64,000 nucleotides of DNA from a virus. The DNA is taken from the IMG/VR virus record IMGVR_UViG_3300028024_000007, positions 28,780 through 92,779 of that record. One strand, given 5' to 3'. Of the stretch, positions 23,915-32,520 are shown piece by piece. The translations under genes and the position numbers were made by a program. A model generated the notes under the pieces. The model searched no databases. It was not told where the DNA came from and saw nothing but the letters and a program-made list of their open reading frames with translations. The first letter of the stretch is position 1. Each line of letters opens with the position of its first letter.

Positions 23915-26251
23915 ATGGCGTTCGAGAACTGCAGAATCCAGAGCACCAGGAACGGTTCCGGCCTGACGGTCGGCTACCGCGAGGACCTGGAGCAGGCCGA
24001 CGTCCTGGCGCTGTCCCTGACGAGCACGGTCGGCGTGAGCTCGGTCCGGTGGGAGATCGCCGGGAGGCCGGAGTTCTCGGTCGCCGGCGGCACCGGGTCC
24101 AACCCGTGGCCCCTGGCGTCCGCGCTCACCGCCTCGTTCACCGTCGACCTGGACAACGGCGGCGTCCACCGGGACGGGACGTACACCGTCTGGGCGACCA
24201 TCAACCCCGGGTCCCCCGGTGAGACTCGGAAGACGTGCATCTTCCGCCGCTTGACCGGCCTGACGATCCCCGCTCCCGGTGGCCAGACGGTCCCCCTGGC
24301 GAAGCTCGGACCCTTCGAGTCGCTCGAGGACACGTCGGTGCACAACCTCCTGGCCGGCTGGGCGACGATGCTCAACCGCTGGCTCGAGCTGCTGCGCGGA
24401 GGAGGAGGCGGAGGAGGAGGCGGCGTCGCATCAGTCAGCGCCGGCACGGGCATCTCGATCACGGGGACCGCGACGAACCCGATCGTCAACAACACCGGCG
24501 TCCTCCTGGTCACGGCAGGCACTGGCATCTCCGTCACCGGGACCGTAGCCGTCCCGATCGTGAACAACACGGGCGTCCTGTCGGTCGCTGCCGGGACGAA
24601 CGTCACCGTCACGGGCACGGCCCAGAACCCGATCATCAATGCCTCCGCCGGCGGCGTCCTCACCGTCACGGCCGGTCCCGGCATCAGCATCACGGGGTCG
24701 GGCGCCAACCCCATCGTCAACAACACCGGGGTCCTGTCGATCACGGCCGGGGTCAACATCTCCCTGGGTGGTACGGCGCAGAACCCGATCATCAACGCCG
24801 CCGGGGGCGGGGGCGGGGGCGCCAACCCGACGCTGTTCCGGCGCTCGAACATCGCCGGCATGATCGGGATCGACGCCTCCGTGTTCCTGACCTCCGACGC
24901 GCACATCTGCGAGGTCCTCACCGTCGGCGACTACTACAAGTACGTCCCCGGGACCACGCTGACCCCTGATGGGATCACGGTGATCAACAACACCGGCGGC
25001 GGCGGCGGCCAGTGGCAGCGGCTCCTGATCCCCAACCTGGCCTGGCGCGCGCAGGCCACCTGGTCCATCGACGAGGGGAACATCAGCACCCTGGCGAGCG
25101 ACGAGAACACCGGCGTCGACGACACGCACCCCCTGCGCACCGGCGCGGAGTTCGCGCGGCGCATGGGACGCTGCGTGCTACCGCAGGTCACGACGATCCG
25201 CTGGATGAGCGACACCACGCACTACTCGCTGGACCTGTCCGGCATCAACGCTGGCGCGCAGTCCGCGGCGGGCACGCTCACGGCGGCCTTCCCGCTGGTC
25301 ATCGTCGGCGTGACGACGCTCGTCCGCGCGGGCACCTTCAGCGCGGTGTCTCAGGTCGGACCGTGGGAGCTGGTCGACTCCTCACTGGGGACGTCGTGGG
25401 CCGCGTCCGCGTGCCTCTCCACGTCGGCGTCGTCCAGGTTCATCCGCACGCCGGACGGGGCGAAGCACGCCTTCATGGGGTACGAGCCACTCGCCAAGAC
25501 GGTGGACACGTCCCCCACGACCGGGTACTCGAACACCTACGCCTTCGGGTCTGACGGCACGCCCGTGGCCACGTTCGTCATCGAGGACTCGTACGAGGTG
25601 ATCAACGTGCCGAAGTTCCCGCGCGTCAAGCCGCCGCAGTCCATCCCCGACTCCCACGGGACGGACATCGCGGGCTGCTACTTCATCTACCTCGACATGC
25701 AGGACGTCTTTGGCGGCTCGAACGAGTACCGGATGTGCGGCTGGCGCGCGGCCTCCGCGCTGAGCTGCGAGGTGCGCGGCGGCAAGCACGTCCTGCGCGG
25801 CTGCGGGTTCACGTTCGGCGGCACCGTGCAGGGGTCACAGGCGTGCTCCCTGAACAGGTCGATCGTCCTGGGAGACTTCCAGTTCGTGGACTGGGCTGGC
25901 GACTCGAGCGGCCAGGCCAACGTCGTCGCGAACAACGGCACCGTGTCGGTGACCCATGGCAGCAGGGGGCGCCTGGGCGTCGTGCACGCGTACGACTGCG
26001 CGTTCGTCCCCCTCACGGTCAGCAGCAGGTCGAACCCTGTCCTAGACGAGGTGCGCGGGTCTGGAAACTTTGACCTGATCATCAACGTCCAGGACACGGA
26101 CTGCTCCGTGTCCTGCCCGCAGTCGGCCGCGTTCTTCCACGCGACGACGGCCGCCGCGCACCCGATCAAGATCGTCGGCAAGACGTTCGACTACGCCGAC
26201 CTCCCGGTCGTCCGCCTCTCGAAGAACGCCTCCATCACGGTGACCACCTGA
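23915..26251 (+). CDS. Tail fibre / receptor-binding protein A
   Basis: This 778-residue protein has a baseplate-binding N-terminal part (1-165), a glycine linker of GGGGGGGG, then a set of short repeats of the type VLSVTAGTGISVTG..NPIVNNTG (about 170-290). A conserved linker (RRSNIAGMIGIDASVFLTSDAH) leads to a large distal domain (380-778). The distal domain is homologous to most of the protein at 36297-37787 (WSIDE, WMSDTTHYSLDLSG, GFTFGGTVQGSQ). Phage fibres of this kind bind the host receptor. Confidence 0.75.
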   Translation: MAFENCRIQSTRNGSGLTVGYREDLEQADVLALSLTSTVGVSSVRWEIAGRPEFSVAGGTGSNPWPLASALTASFTVDLDNGGVHRDGTYTVWATINPGSPGETRKTCIFRRLTGLTIPAPGGQTVPLAKLGPFESLEDTSVHNLLAGWATMLNRWLELLRGGGGGGGGGVASVSAGTGISITGTATNPIVNNTGVLLVTAGTGISVTGTVAVPIVNNTGVLSVAAGTNVTVTGTAQNPIINASAGGVLTVTAGPGISITGSGANPIVNNTGVLSITAGVNISLGGTAQNPIINAAGGGGGGANPTLFRRSNIAGMIGIDASVFLTSDAHICEVLTVGDYYKYVPGTTLTPDGITVINNTGGGGGQWQRLLIPNLAWRAQATWSIDEGNISTLASDENTGVDDTHPLRTGAEFARRMGRCVLPQVTTIRWMSDTTHYSLDLSGINAGAQSAAGTLTAAFPLVIVGVTTLVRAGTFSAVSQVGPWELVDSSLGTSWAASACLSTSASSRFIRTPDGAKHAFMGYEPLAKTVDTSPTTGYSNTYAFGSDGTPVATFVIEDSYEVINVPKFPRVKPPQSIPDSHGTDIAGCYFIYLDMQDVFGGSNEYRMCGWRAASALSCEVRGGKHVLRGCGFTFGGTVQGSQACSLNRSIVLGDFQFVDWAGDSSGQANVVANNGTVSVTHGSRGRLGVVHAYDCAFVPLTVSSRSNPVLDEVRGSGNFDLIINVQDTDCSVSCPQSAAFFHATTAAAHPIKIVGKTFDYADLPVVRLSKNASITVTT
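24427..24800 (+). repeat. Coding tandem repeats in fibre A
   Basis: Five imperfect repeats of about 24-25 residues share GTGISITG, NPI[IV]NN and TGVL. The same unit recurs in the fibres at about 26690-26910 and 28800-29070, where DNA-level similarity is high enough to support recombination. Confidence 0.7.
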
Positions 26252-26252
26252 C

Positions 26253-28382
26253 ATGGGCTACGTAACCTCAGACGGCGAGAAGCTCCGCGGTGAGGCTGTC
26301 ACGGCCGCCGCGACGGACAAGTTCCACTTCCCCCTCTACGACCAGTCGCTCCGGGGCGCGGACATCACCTCGGCCGCCGGCGGCGTGATCGGTGGCGCCG
26401 GCGCCGAGGAGTACTTCCACGTCAACGTAGCCACGACGACGATCACCTACTACGACACGACGTTCCTGCTCGACGGGAAGGAGATCGTCCTCTACTTCGT
26501 TGGCAACCAGACCCTGGTGCACAACGGGTCATCTCCGCCCGGTGGCACCGTCTTGTTTGATCTGTCCGCCGGGGTCAGCGCCAGCGTGCTCAACGGGCAG
26601 ACGCTCATCCTCCGGTACGACGCCACCCTGGCGCGGATGGTCCAGATCGGAGGAACCGTCGGGTCGTCTGGCGGCGCCCCCGGGGTCCTGTCTATCAGCG
26701 CCGGGCCAGGCATATCGATCACGGGGACGGGGACCGTCCCCGTCGTGAACAACACCGGAGTCCTGTCGATCACGGCTGGCGCCGGCATCAGCGTCACGGG
26801 GACGGGCGCCAACCCCGTGGTGACGAACACGGGCGTCCTGTCGATCACGGCTGGCACGAACGTCTCCCTGGGCGGGACGGCCCAGAACCCGATCATCAAC
26901 GCGGCGACGGGCGGCGGCCCGGTCACCCCCGTGCTGTACCGCCGCCCCAACATCGCCGGGATGGTGGGCATCGACGCCAGCGCCTTCTTGACCTCCGACG
27001 CGCACATCTGCGAGGTGCTCTCCGTCGGTGACTTCTACCGCTACACGCCCTCCACGACGATCCCCCAGACGGACGGGATCAACGCCGTGCTCAACACCGG
27101 CGGCGGCGGCGGCCAGTGGGTCCGGATGAACATCCCGAACCTGATCTTCCAGCAAGCCACGTACTGGGCGATCGACCCCAGCAACTCGACGGGCGTGGCC
27201 AGCGACGAGAACGACGGCTGGGGCACGTCGCAGGCCGCAGCCGACGCAGTCCCGCTGCTGACGCGCGCGGAGCTGAACCGGCGCCTGGTGGGCGTGGACG
27301 CGCCGACCACGCGCATCTTCCACCTCCTGTCGAGCGAGACGACCCTGTCCGGATCCGACGTCCTGACGAACCTCAAGAGTGGTCACGGGCAGGGATTCCC
27401 GATCTTCATCGGGAAGAAGACCCAGGTCGGGAGCGACTACACGGTGACCGCGTACGCCGCCGCGGTCCCGGCCAGCAACACCGGCTTTCTCCTGTCGGCC
27501 ACCGGTCTCGGCGCCGGCGGCAACGTCGGGAAGCTAGTCACCAACGCCGCGGAGACGAAGTGGGCGTTCATCAAGTCGAGCTTGGGCGCGAACCAGGTGC
27601 GCATCCAGCAGCCAGACGCCTGGGACACGATCTCCCAGTCGGGATCTTTCTCGGCCCCATTCTCGGTCGGCGAGACTGTGCGCGTGTGGAACCTGCCCGT
27701 CCTGCGTAATTTTCCCTTCTCGCATCAGGTCATGTCCGCGGCGATCGAGACGTGCGAGATCCAAGGTCGCAACTCCAACGTAGGAGACCTGGGGATCGCC
27801 GAGTTCGGCAACGACCTGTTCGTCGCGCACTCGATCATAAATGGCGTTACGATCGCGAAGAATGGTGGGTTCGGCGGCGCGATCATCGGGAGCCTCTTCT
27901 CGAAGAACTTCAGCTCCTTCAGCGGTGACGGGCAGACGACTCTCGTCGGCGTAGGCGTCCTCGGACTCAGCGTCGTGTTCACTGGCGGGACGATCCTCGC
28001 GACTCAGGCGCCACTAGACCTGGAGAACTCCAGCCTGCAGTTCCAGCACGACGCCTACATATCCGTAGACGGATCGGGAGCGGTCTCAGCCTTTAACGTC
28101 CCGAACACGGTGTCGGGTGGGCACATGATCTCTTGCTCGCGGTGTGCTCGATTCATCGCCACCGTAGGAGCGACTCCGTTCTACGGATCCGGAAACTCCG
28201 CGAAGATACTCCAGGGGTCGCTCGGAACGGTGTCTCAGTTACCACCTGCCACGACGACCGTCGCGACCAGTGACGCCTCTCCGATCACACTGGCGGGCGC
28301 CACGTACACGGTCTCCCAGATCCCGATCATGGACCTGTCGACGCTGTCCGGGATCGGCCTCGGGGCAGGAATAGGAGGCTGA
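26253..28382 (+). CDS. Tail fibre / receptor-binding protein B
   Basis: This 709-residue protein has an N-terminal domain (1-140; LYDQSLRGADI, EYFHVNVATTTITYYD) shared with the next gene, three GTGISxTG repeats (145-225), the NIAGMVGIDAS linker (about 230) shared with fibre A, and a distinct distal domain (290-709). Third-position GC falls from about base 27640 to 28260, implying exchange of the receptor-binding tip. It starts one base after fibre A ends. Confidence 0.75.
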   Translation: MGYVTSDGEKLRGEAVTAAATDKFHFPLYDQSLRGADITSAAGGVIGGAGAEEYFHVNVATTTITYYDTTFLLDGKEIVLYFVGNQTLVHNGSSPPGGTVLFDLSAGVSASVLNGQTLILRYDATLARMVQIGGTVGSSGGAPGVLSISAGPGISITGTGTVPVVNNTGVLSITAGAGISVTGTGANPVVTNTGVLSITAGTNVSLGGTAQNPIINAATGGGPVTPVLYRRPNIAGMVGIDASAFLTSDAHICEVLSVGDFYRYTPSTTIPQTDGINAVLNTGGGGGQWVRMNIPNLIFQQATYWAIDPSNSTGVASDENDGWGTSQAAADAVPLLTRAELNRRLVGVDAPTTRIFHLLSSETTLSGSDVLTNLKSGHGQGFPIFIGKKTQVGSDYTVTAYAAAVPASNTGFLLSATGLGAGGNVGKLVTNAAETKWAFIKSSLGANQVRIQQPDAWDTISQSGSFSAPFSVGETVRVWNLPVLRNFPFSHQVMSAAIETCEIQGRNSNVGDLGIAEFGNDLFVAHSIINGVTIAKNGGFGGAIIGSLFSKNFSSFSGDGQTTLVGVGVLGLSVVFTGGTILATQAPLDLENSSLQFQHDAYISVDGSGAVSAFNVPNTVSGGHMISCSRCARFIATVGATPFYGSGNSAKILQGSLGTVSQLPPATTTVATSDASPITLAGATYTVSQIPIMDLSTLSGIGLGAGIGG

Positions 28383-28383
28383 G

Positions 28384-29463
28384 ATGGCCGTCACCATCAT
28401 CACCCGCGGGGAGAACATCCAGGGAGGCAACGTCTCGGCGGCCAGCCTTCGCAAGGACGACTTCCAGATCAACGAGCAGCACCTGCACGGCCTCGACATC
28501 GCGTCCGGGACCACGCTCGCTCCGGCAGGCCCGCAGGAGTACTTCCACGTCACCGGGACCAGCACGACCAGCTTCTACAACAACGCATTCCTGCTGGACG
28601 GCCAGCAGGTCGTCCTCTACTTCGTCTCCGCGCTGACGCTGAACCACAACGCCGGCGGCGGCGGTGTCAGCCAGGCTGCATTCGTCCTGTCGTCCGGGGC
28701 GAACGCATCGGTAGCCGCTGGGCAGTCAGCCACCTTCCGGTTCGAGAACGCCACCAACAAGATGGTCCAGGTCGGTGGCGTCCTGGGCAGTTCCAGCGGC
28801 GTCGTGTCCGTCGGCGCGGGCACGGGCATCTCCGTCACGGCAGGGTCCAACCCGATCGTCAGCAACACCGGCGTCCTGGCCGTGACCCACGGGACCGGCA
28901 TCAGCGTCACGGGGACGGGCGCCAACCCCGTGGTCAACAACACCGGGGTCCTGTCGGTCATCAGCGGGACCGGCATCAGCAGTTCCGGCGGGCAGAACCC
29001 CGTCATCACGAACACCGGCATCATCGGCCTAGTCCCTACCGCCGGGGTGGACTCCACGGGTGGGCAGAACCCGATCATCTCGGCCCACATAAAGGGGCTG
29101 CTGCAGCTCGGCGGGCTGATCCCGAGCATGGGGTCAACGACGATCTGGTTCTACGGGGGGAACTTCGCGTCCCCCACGCGCTTCGAGTTCCCGATCGAGT
29201 CGTTCATGGCGAACGGCGCCACCACGTGCTTCCTCCGCGGGTACGTTGCCGACTTCGTGGGCCCCGACGCGGTGGTCATCCTCACCGTCAACGGGGCCGT
29301 CGTGTCCGGCTCCGCCCACGGCATCGGCGTCAGCAGCATCGGAGGGGCGATCGCCCTCGGGCCGCTGACCATCCCGGCCGGGGTCAATCGCGGCATGGGC
29401 CTCGCCATAATCCCGATCAGCTCCAGCGGCTGCGCCTACGCCGCCACGGTCGAATTCAACTAA
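28384..29463 (+). CDS. Tail fibre protein C
   Basis: This 359-residue protein shares its N-terminal domain (EYFHVTGTSTTSFYNNAFLLDGQQVVLYFV) with fibre B and carries four GTGISxTG / NPVxxNTG repeats (137-235). The distal domain is only about 120 residues and unrelated to A or B, ending in a Ser/Gly-rich beta segment. It is one base from fibre B. It may be a short fibre or adhesin. Confidence 0.7.
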   Translation: MAVTIITRGENIQGGNVSAASLRKDDFQINEQHLHGLDIASGTTLAPAGPQEYFHVTGTSTTSFYNNAFLLDGQQVVLYFVSALTLNHNAGGGGVSQAAFVLSSGANASVAAGQSATFRFENATNKMVQVGGVLGSSSGVVSVGAGTGISVTAGSNPIVSNTGVLAVTHGTGISVTGTGANPVVNNTGVLSVISGTGISSSGGQNPVITNTGIIGLVPTAGVDSTGGQNPIISAHIKGLLQLGGLIPSMGSTTIWFYGGNFASPTRFEFPIESFMANGATTCFLRGYVADFVGPDAVVILTVNGAVVSGSAHGIGVSSIGGAIALGPLTIPAGVNRGMGLAIIPISSSGCAYAATVEFN

Positions 29464-29466
29464 GCT
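29461..29466 (+). promoter_or_regulatory. Candidate -10 TAAGCT of a leaderless gene
   Basis: TAAGCT overlaps the fibre C stop and is six bases before GTG 29473. The -35 is unclear. Confidence 0.35.
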
Positions 29467-29472
29467 ACCCCC

Positions 29473-30174
29473 GTGATCGTGGTTCTCACGGACCCCCGGC
29501 GCGGCGAGCACCTGGCTGCCACGCTGGCCTCGGTCGACTCGTCGGCGACCTCGGAGCTCCGCGTGGTCCTGGTCGACGGCGCATCCAACTCCGTGACCGT
29601 CAGGCCGGGGTGGGTCGTGGTCGGCGCGCCGAAGCCGCCGGGGAGGCCGCGCACGGAGAACCGGTGGTCGACGTGGGCCGCCTTCGAAGCGGCGGTCGCG
29701 GCCGGCGAGGACCTGCTGTTCTTCGAGGACGACGTGGTCGGGTGCCCGAACGCGGTCCGCTACGCGGAGGAGCTGCCCGTCCCGAGGGACTGCGCGTGGC
29801 TCTCCCTGTACGCGCCCTGGGGGGACATCTCGTTCCCGCACGGGATCTGGCGGCGCCCCGCCGCGCAGTTCGTGTTCTGCCAGGCCCTCAAGGTCCCCCT
29901 GGCCACCTGCCGGGAGTTGGCCGGCGCCCGCGCCGAGATGGAGGCCCACGCGCTGGGAGGTTCCGACGAGTGCATGGCGGCGGTCGGCGGGCGCCGCGAC
30001 TGGCTGGTCGGGTACCACTACCCGGGTCTGTTCCAGCACGTCGGGCACGCGTCCCTGGTGAGCGCGGACCGGACGCTGATGGGGCCGCGCAGCTCCCGGG
30101 CGTGGCTCTGCGACGTGGACGCGATGCGCCTCCGGCGGCAGCCCGGGTCCGCGCTCCCGGACCACTTCCGGTGA
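29473..30174 (+). CDS. Glycosyltransferase-like protein (GT-A type)
   Basis: This 233-residue protein begins with a short Rossmann-like segment (VIVVLTDPRRGEHLAATLASV), then VLVDG (about 32-36), and a DxD-type metal motif in FFEDDV (84-89), as in inverting GT-A glycosyltransferases. Later YHYPGLFQHVGHAS (about 179-192) provides a likely catalytic His region. No signal peptide or membrane anchor. It follows the fibre genes and overlaps the radical SAM gene by four bases. It probably glycosylates a fibre, capsid or host surface component; the substrate is unknown. Confidence 0.6.
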   Translation: MIVVLTDPRRGEHLAATLASVDSSATSELRVVLVDGASNSVTVRPGWVVVGAPKPPGRPRTENRWSTWAAFEAAVAAGEDLLFFEDDVVGCPNAVRYAEELPVPRDCAWLSLYAPWGDISFPHGIWRRPAAQFVFCQALKVPLATCRELAGARAEMEAHALGGSDECMAAVGGRRDWLVGYHYPGLFQHVGHASLVSADRTLMGPRSSRAWLCDVDAMRLRRQPGSALPDHFR

Positions 30175-31172
30175 GGCGCTTCTGCGCCAACCCGTTCGAG
30201 CACCTGGAGGTCATGCCGGACGGGACGGCCTACGCCTGCTGCCCCGGGTGGCAACCGCGCCCGATCGGCAACGTGGTGGACGAGGGACCGCGCGCCGTGT
30301 GGGAGGGCCTCTACGCGCGGGACGTGCGCATCTCGGTCCTGGACGGATCGTTCCGGCGCTGCAAGGCGTGCCCGTTCCTGGCGACCTCGACCGGGCCCGT
30401 GCAGCAGGTGGCCGAGGACGCGGACCTGTCCGCCTACCCCCTGGTCCCCCCCGGACCGCGCTACCTGAACCTGGCGGTGGACCTGGCCTGCAACCTGGCC
30501 TGCCCCAGCTGCCGGGTGGCGCCCCACCGGTCCAGTCCTGCCGACCGGGACCGCGTGCGGCGGGTCCAGGCAGCCGCCCTGTCGGAGGGGATCCTGGAGG
30601 GGCTGGACTGGCTGTCCGTCAGCGGCAGCGGCGACCCGTTCGCCAGCGCCCCCCACCTGGAGCTGCTCCGTACGCTCTCCCCCGCGCGCTTGCCGGGCCT
30701 GAAGCTCCGCCTGCACACCAACGGCCTGCTGCTGGACGAGACCGCCTGGGCGGGCCTGGGAGAGGCCAGGGAGATGGTCCGGGCCATCGAGGTGTCGGTG
30801 GACGCCGCAACCCCGGAGACCTACGCGGTGAACCGCGGCGGGGACTGGGGCGTGCTCCAGCGCAACCTGGCGTTCGTCGCCGGCCTGCGCCGCGGTGGGC
30901 CGCTGGAGACGCTGCAGCTGTCGTTCGTGACGCAGGCGAACAACTGGCGCGAGGCGCCCGCGTTCGTGGAGATGGGCCGCGGGCTCGGCGCCGACGCGGT
31001 CCTGTTCACCGCGCTGCGGAACTGGGGGACGTTCCGGGAGGAGGACTTCGCGGCCCGGGCGGTGCACCTCCCCGAGCACCCGGAGCGGGACGCGATGCGC
31101 GCCCTGTTCGCGCGGGAGCCGCTCTCCGCGCCGCCGGCGCTGGTGGGCGGGCTGCTCGACCCGGCCCCGTGA
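30171..31172 (+). CDS. Radical SAM protein with N-terminal SPASM-like domain
   Basis: This 333-residue protein starts at GTG inside the previous stop. The radical SAM motif is CNLACPSCR (C107, C111, C114), followed by a TIM-barrel-like region with SGSGDP (glycine-rich SAM-binding region) and LRLHTNG. The first 70 residues carry FCANPFEHLEVMPDGTAYACC (C5, C23, C24), IGN, and RCKAC (C64, C67), which is the cysteine layout of SPASM auxiliary-cluster domains but placed before, not after, the core. The family modifies peptides and proteins or carbohydrates. Pairing with a glycosyltransferase beside fibres suggests a surface or fibre modification pathway. Confidence 0.7.
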   Translation: MRRFCANPFEHLEVMPDGTAYACCPGWQPRPIGNVVDEGPRAVWEGLYARDVRISVLDGSFRRCKACPFLATSTGPVQQVAEDADLSAYPLVPPGPRYLNLAVDLACNLACPSCRVAPHRSSPADRDRVRRVQAAALSEGILEGLDWLSVSGSGDPFASAPHLELLRTLSPARLPGLKLRLHTNGLLLDETAWAGLGEAREMVRAIEVSVDAATPETYAVNRGGDWGVLQRNLAFVAGLRRGGPLETLQLSFVTQANNWREAPAFVEMGRGLGADAVLFTALRNWGTFREEDFAARAVHLPEHPERDAMRALFAREPLSAPPALVGGLLDPAP

Positions 31173-31178
31173 TATCCT
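31173..31178 (+). promoter_or_regulatory. Candidate -10 TATCCT of a leaderless gene
   Basis: TATCCT is seven bases before ATG 31186. A -35 match is weak. Confidence 0.4.
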
Positions 31179-31185
31179 GCCCGGC

Positions 31186-31521
31186 ATGAGGGTGCTCGGG
31201 TACCAGCTGAACTGGGGACAAGCCAAGGACGCCGTCGCCACCGGGCACTTCGTCCGCCACGCGCACTGGTGCGCGAACAAGCCGATCCCCCAGCCCGACT
31301 ACGTCGGGCCCACGGCGGCCGGCGCCGCCGAGGACGGGAAGATGGCGGTCTACACGGACGACGGGACCAAGATCCACGCCTGGGAGCCCGGCGCCGACGA
31401 GCTCGCCTCCTCCGATTGGCAGGTCGTGGACCTCGAGCGCAAGCCCGGGGAGCCCCGGCTCGTCGTGCCGGCGACCGAGATGCCCGCGCCGCCGCGCGCC
31501 AAGCGCCGCCGCAAGGCTTGA
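31186..31521 (+). CDS. DUF2829 / Tad2-like candidate anti-Thoeris protein
   Basis: This 111-residue protein has the DUF2829 layout. An N-terminal NWGQAKDAVATGHFVRHAHW (about 9-28) corresponds to the family's FGxALExLKxGxxVxRxGW. The C-terminal YTDDGTKIHAWEPGADELASSDWQVVD (about 63-89) corresponds to DGxxxxWxPxxxDxLAxDWxxx. Known Tad2 proteins of this family sequester the cyclic nucleotide messenger of Thoeris defence. The sequence ends in a basic PPRAKRRRKA tail. It is flanked by separate promoter elements. Family membership is by motif recall; function in this phage is inference. Confidence 0.65.
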   Translation: MRVLGYQLNWGQAKDAVATGHFVRHAHWCANKPIPQPDYVGPTAAGAAEDGKMAVYTDDGTKIHAWEPGADELASSDWQVVDLERKPGEPRLVVPATEMPAPPRAKRRRKA

Positions 31522-31547
31522 CGGCCGCGCGCGGGCGGGAGCACGAT
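31518..31547 (+). promoter_or_regulatory. TTGACG-N18-CACGAT promoter, leaderless
   Basis: TTGACG (31518-31523), overlapping the preceding stop, and CACGAT (31542-31547) are 18 bases apart. The -10 ends six bases before ATG 31554. Confidence 0.6.
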
Positions 31548-31553
31548 GGGCGA

Positions 31554-32000
31554 ATGAACAGGATCATCGCCGCCGCCTTCGCCCTCGCGCTCATGTCCGC
31601 CACCATGGCCGCACCAGGGTGCGCACTGTTCAAGCCGGTCGTCAGCAACCTCCCGCACGCCGTGGCCTACGCGCAGGACGCCGAGCTGATCTTGACCGGC
31701 CTCGAGACCTTCGAGAGGGGGTACTTCGTCGTCAGCCCGAACCCGGCGCTGCAGGCCAAGGTCGAGAAGGGGATCTCCGACGCCCGGGTGGCGCTCGACG
31801 CCGGGATCCGGATCTGCGACGGGACGACCGAGCTGACGAACGCTCAGGTCGACCTGGCGTTCGCCGACTTCAAGTCCGCCTACACCAGCCTGGTGGCCCT
31901 CCTCGGCCCCCTCGGCGTGAGGCGCGCGACCCCGGGATCGCCCATGGGCGCCGTCCGCGGCGGCTACGTGGCCCCGGACCCGCTGATCCTCGGGCGGTGA
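31554..32000 (+). CDS. Lipoprotein, function unknown
   Basis: This 148-residue protein has a signal peptide (1-22) ending in the lipobox APGC, so it should be anchored to a membrane after cleavage before Cys 23. The mature part is mostly helical (LETFERG, KVEKGISDARVALDAGI). It opens the probable lysis/envelope cluster and could act in lysis, superinfection exclusion or as a spanin-like component. No homologue recognised. It overlaps the next ATG by one base. Confidence 0.65.
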   Translation: MNRIIAAAFALALMSATMAAPGCALFKPVVSNLPHAVAYAQDAELILTGLETFERGYFVVSPNPALQAKVEKGISDARVALDAGIRICDGTTELTNAQVDLAFADFKSAYTSLVALLGPLGVRRATPGSPMGAVRGGYVAPDPLILGR

Positions 32001-32350
32001 TGGCAGACGTCGCGCGCGTCCAGGAGGAACAACGGGTCGCTGACGACGTCATGTCGCTGGCGGCCGCGCTCGGGTTCGCGTGCCCCCCCCTCGCCATCGG
32101 CGCCGCCGCGGTCAAGGCGCTGGTGGACGTCGGGTTCGGGATCTTCCTCGGCCGGGCTCGGGAGGCCGCGGAGGACATGCGGCGCGAGCAGGCGGCCGGC
32201 CAGGCGGCGGCGGTGAGCTCGGCGGTGACGGAGGCGTTGGCCCACCAGAAACTGACGTGCGGCGCGGCCCTGCCGGGGCGTGACGCCAGGGTGTTCCACG
32301 GCGCTGACTGCGCCACCTCGGTCGGATGCGGAAGGGAGATCGCAGGATGA
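32000..32350 (+). CDS. Small hydrophobic-centre protein, lysis cluster
   Basis: This 116-residue protein has a charged N-terminus (1-18), a hydrophobic region (19-52; LAAALGFACPPLAIGAAAVKALVDVGFGIFLG) that could cross or lie on a membrane, and a charged helical C-terminus with two Cys. ATG 32000 overlaps the preceding stop. Placement suggests a role in lysis or envelope interaction. Confidence 0.55.
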   Translation: MADVARVQEEQRVADDVMSLAAALGFACPPLAIGAAAVKALVDVGFGIFLGRAREAAEDMRREQAAGQAAAVSSAVTEALAHQKLTCGAALPGRDARVFHGADCATSVGCGREIAG

Positions 32351-32520
32351 GCAAAGTCGTCGGCCTGGTCGGGATGGTGGCGCTCGCGCTGGCGTGCGCG
32401 CTCGTCGGAAGCTGCTACAAGGGCGACCCGCCCTGCAACCCCAGCACGGTCGACTGGCCGCGCTGCGACCCGACCCAGCCGTCCTGGGGGGCCAAGGCCG
32501 ACGGCGGGGTGCGCGAATGA
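32347..32520 (+). CDS. Small lipoprotein (outer spanin-like candidate)
   Basis: This 57-residue protein has an N-terminal signal of about 20 residues with a lipobox-like VGSC, then a short Pro/Cys-rich mature part. ATG 32347 overlaps the preceding stop (ATGA) and its own stop overlaps the next start. Short Pro-rich lipoproteins are typical of outer spanins, so this is a candidate; sequence similarity was not assessed. Confidence 0.55.
   Translation: MSKVVGLVGMVALALACALVGSCYKGDPPCNPSTVDWPRCDPTQPSWGAKADGGVRE

Noticed and set aside
22672-24222. Long forward frame overlapping two tail genes
   Set aside because: Arg/Pro/Gly-rich out-of-frame shadow that spans a gene boundary.
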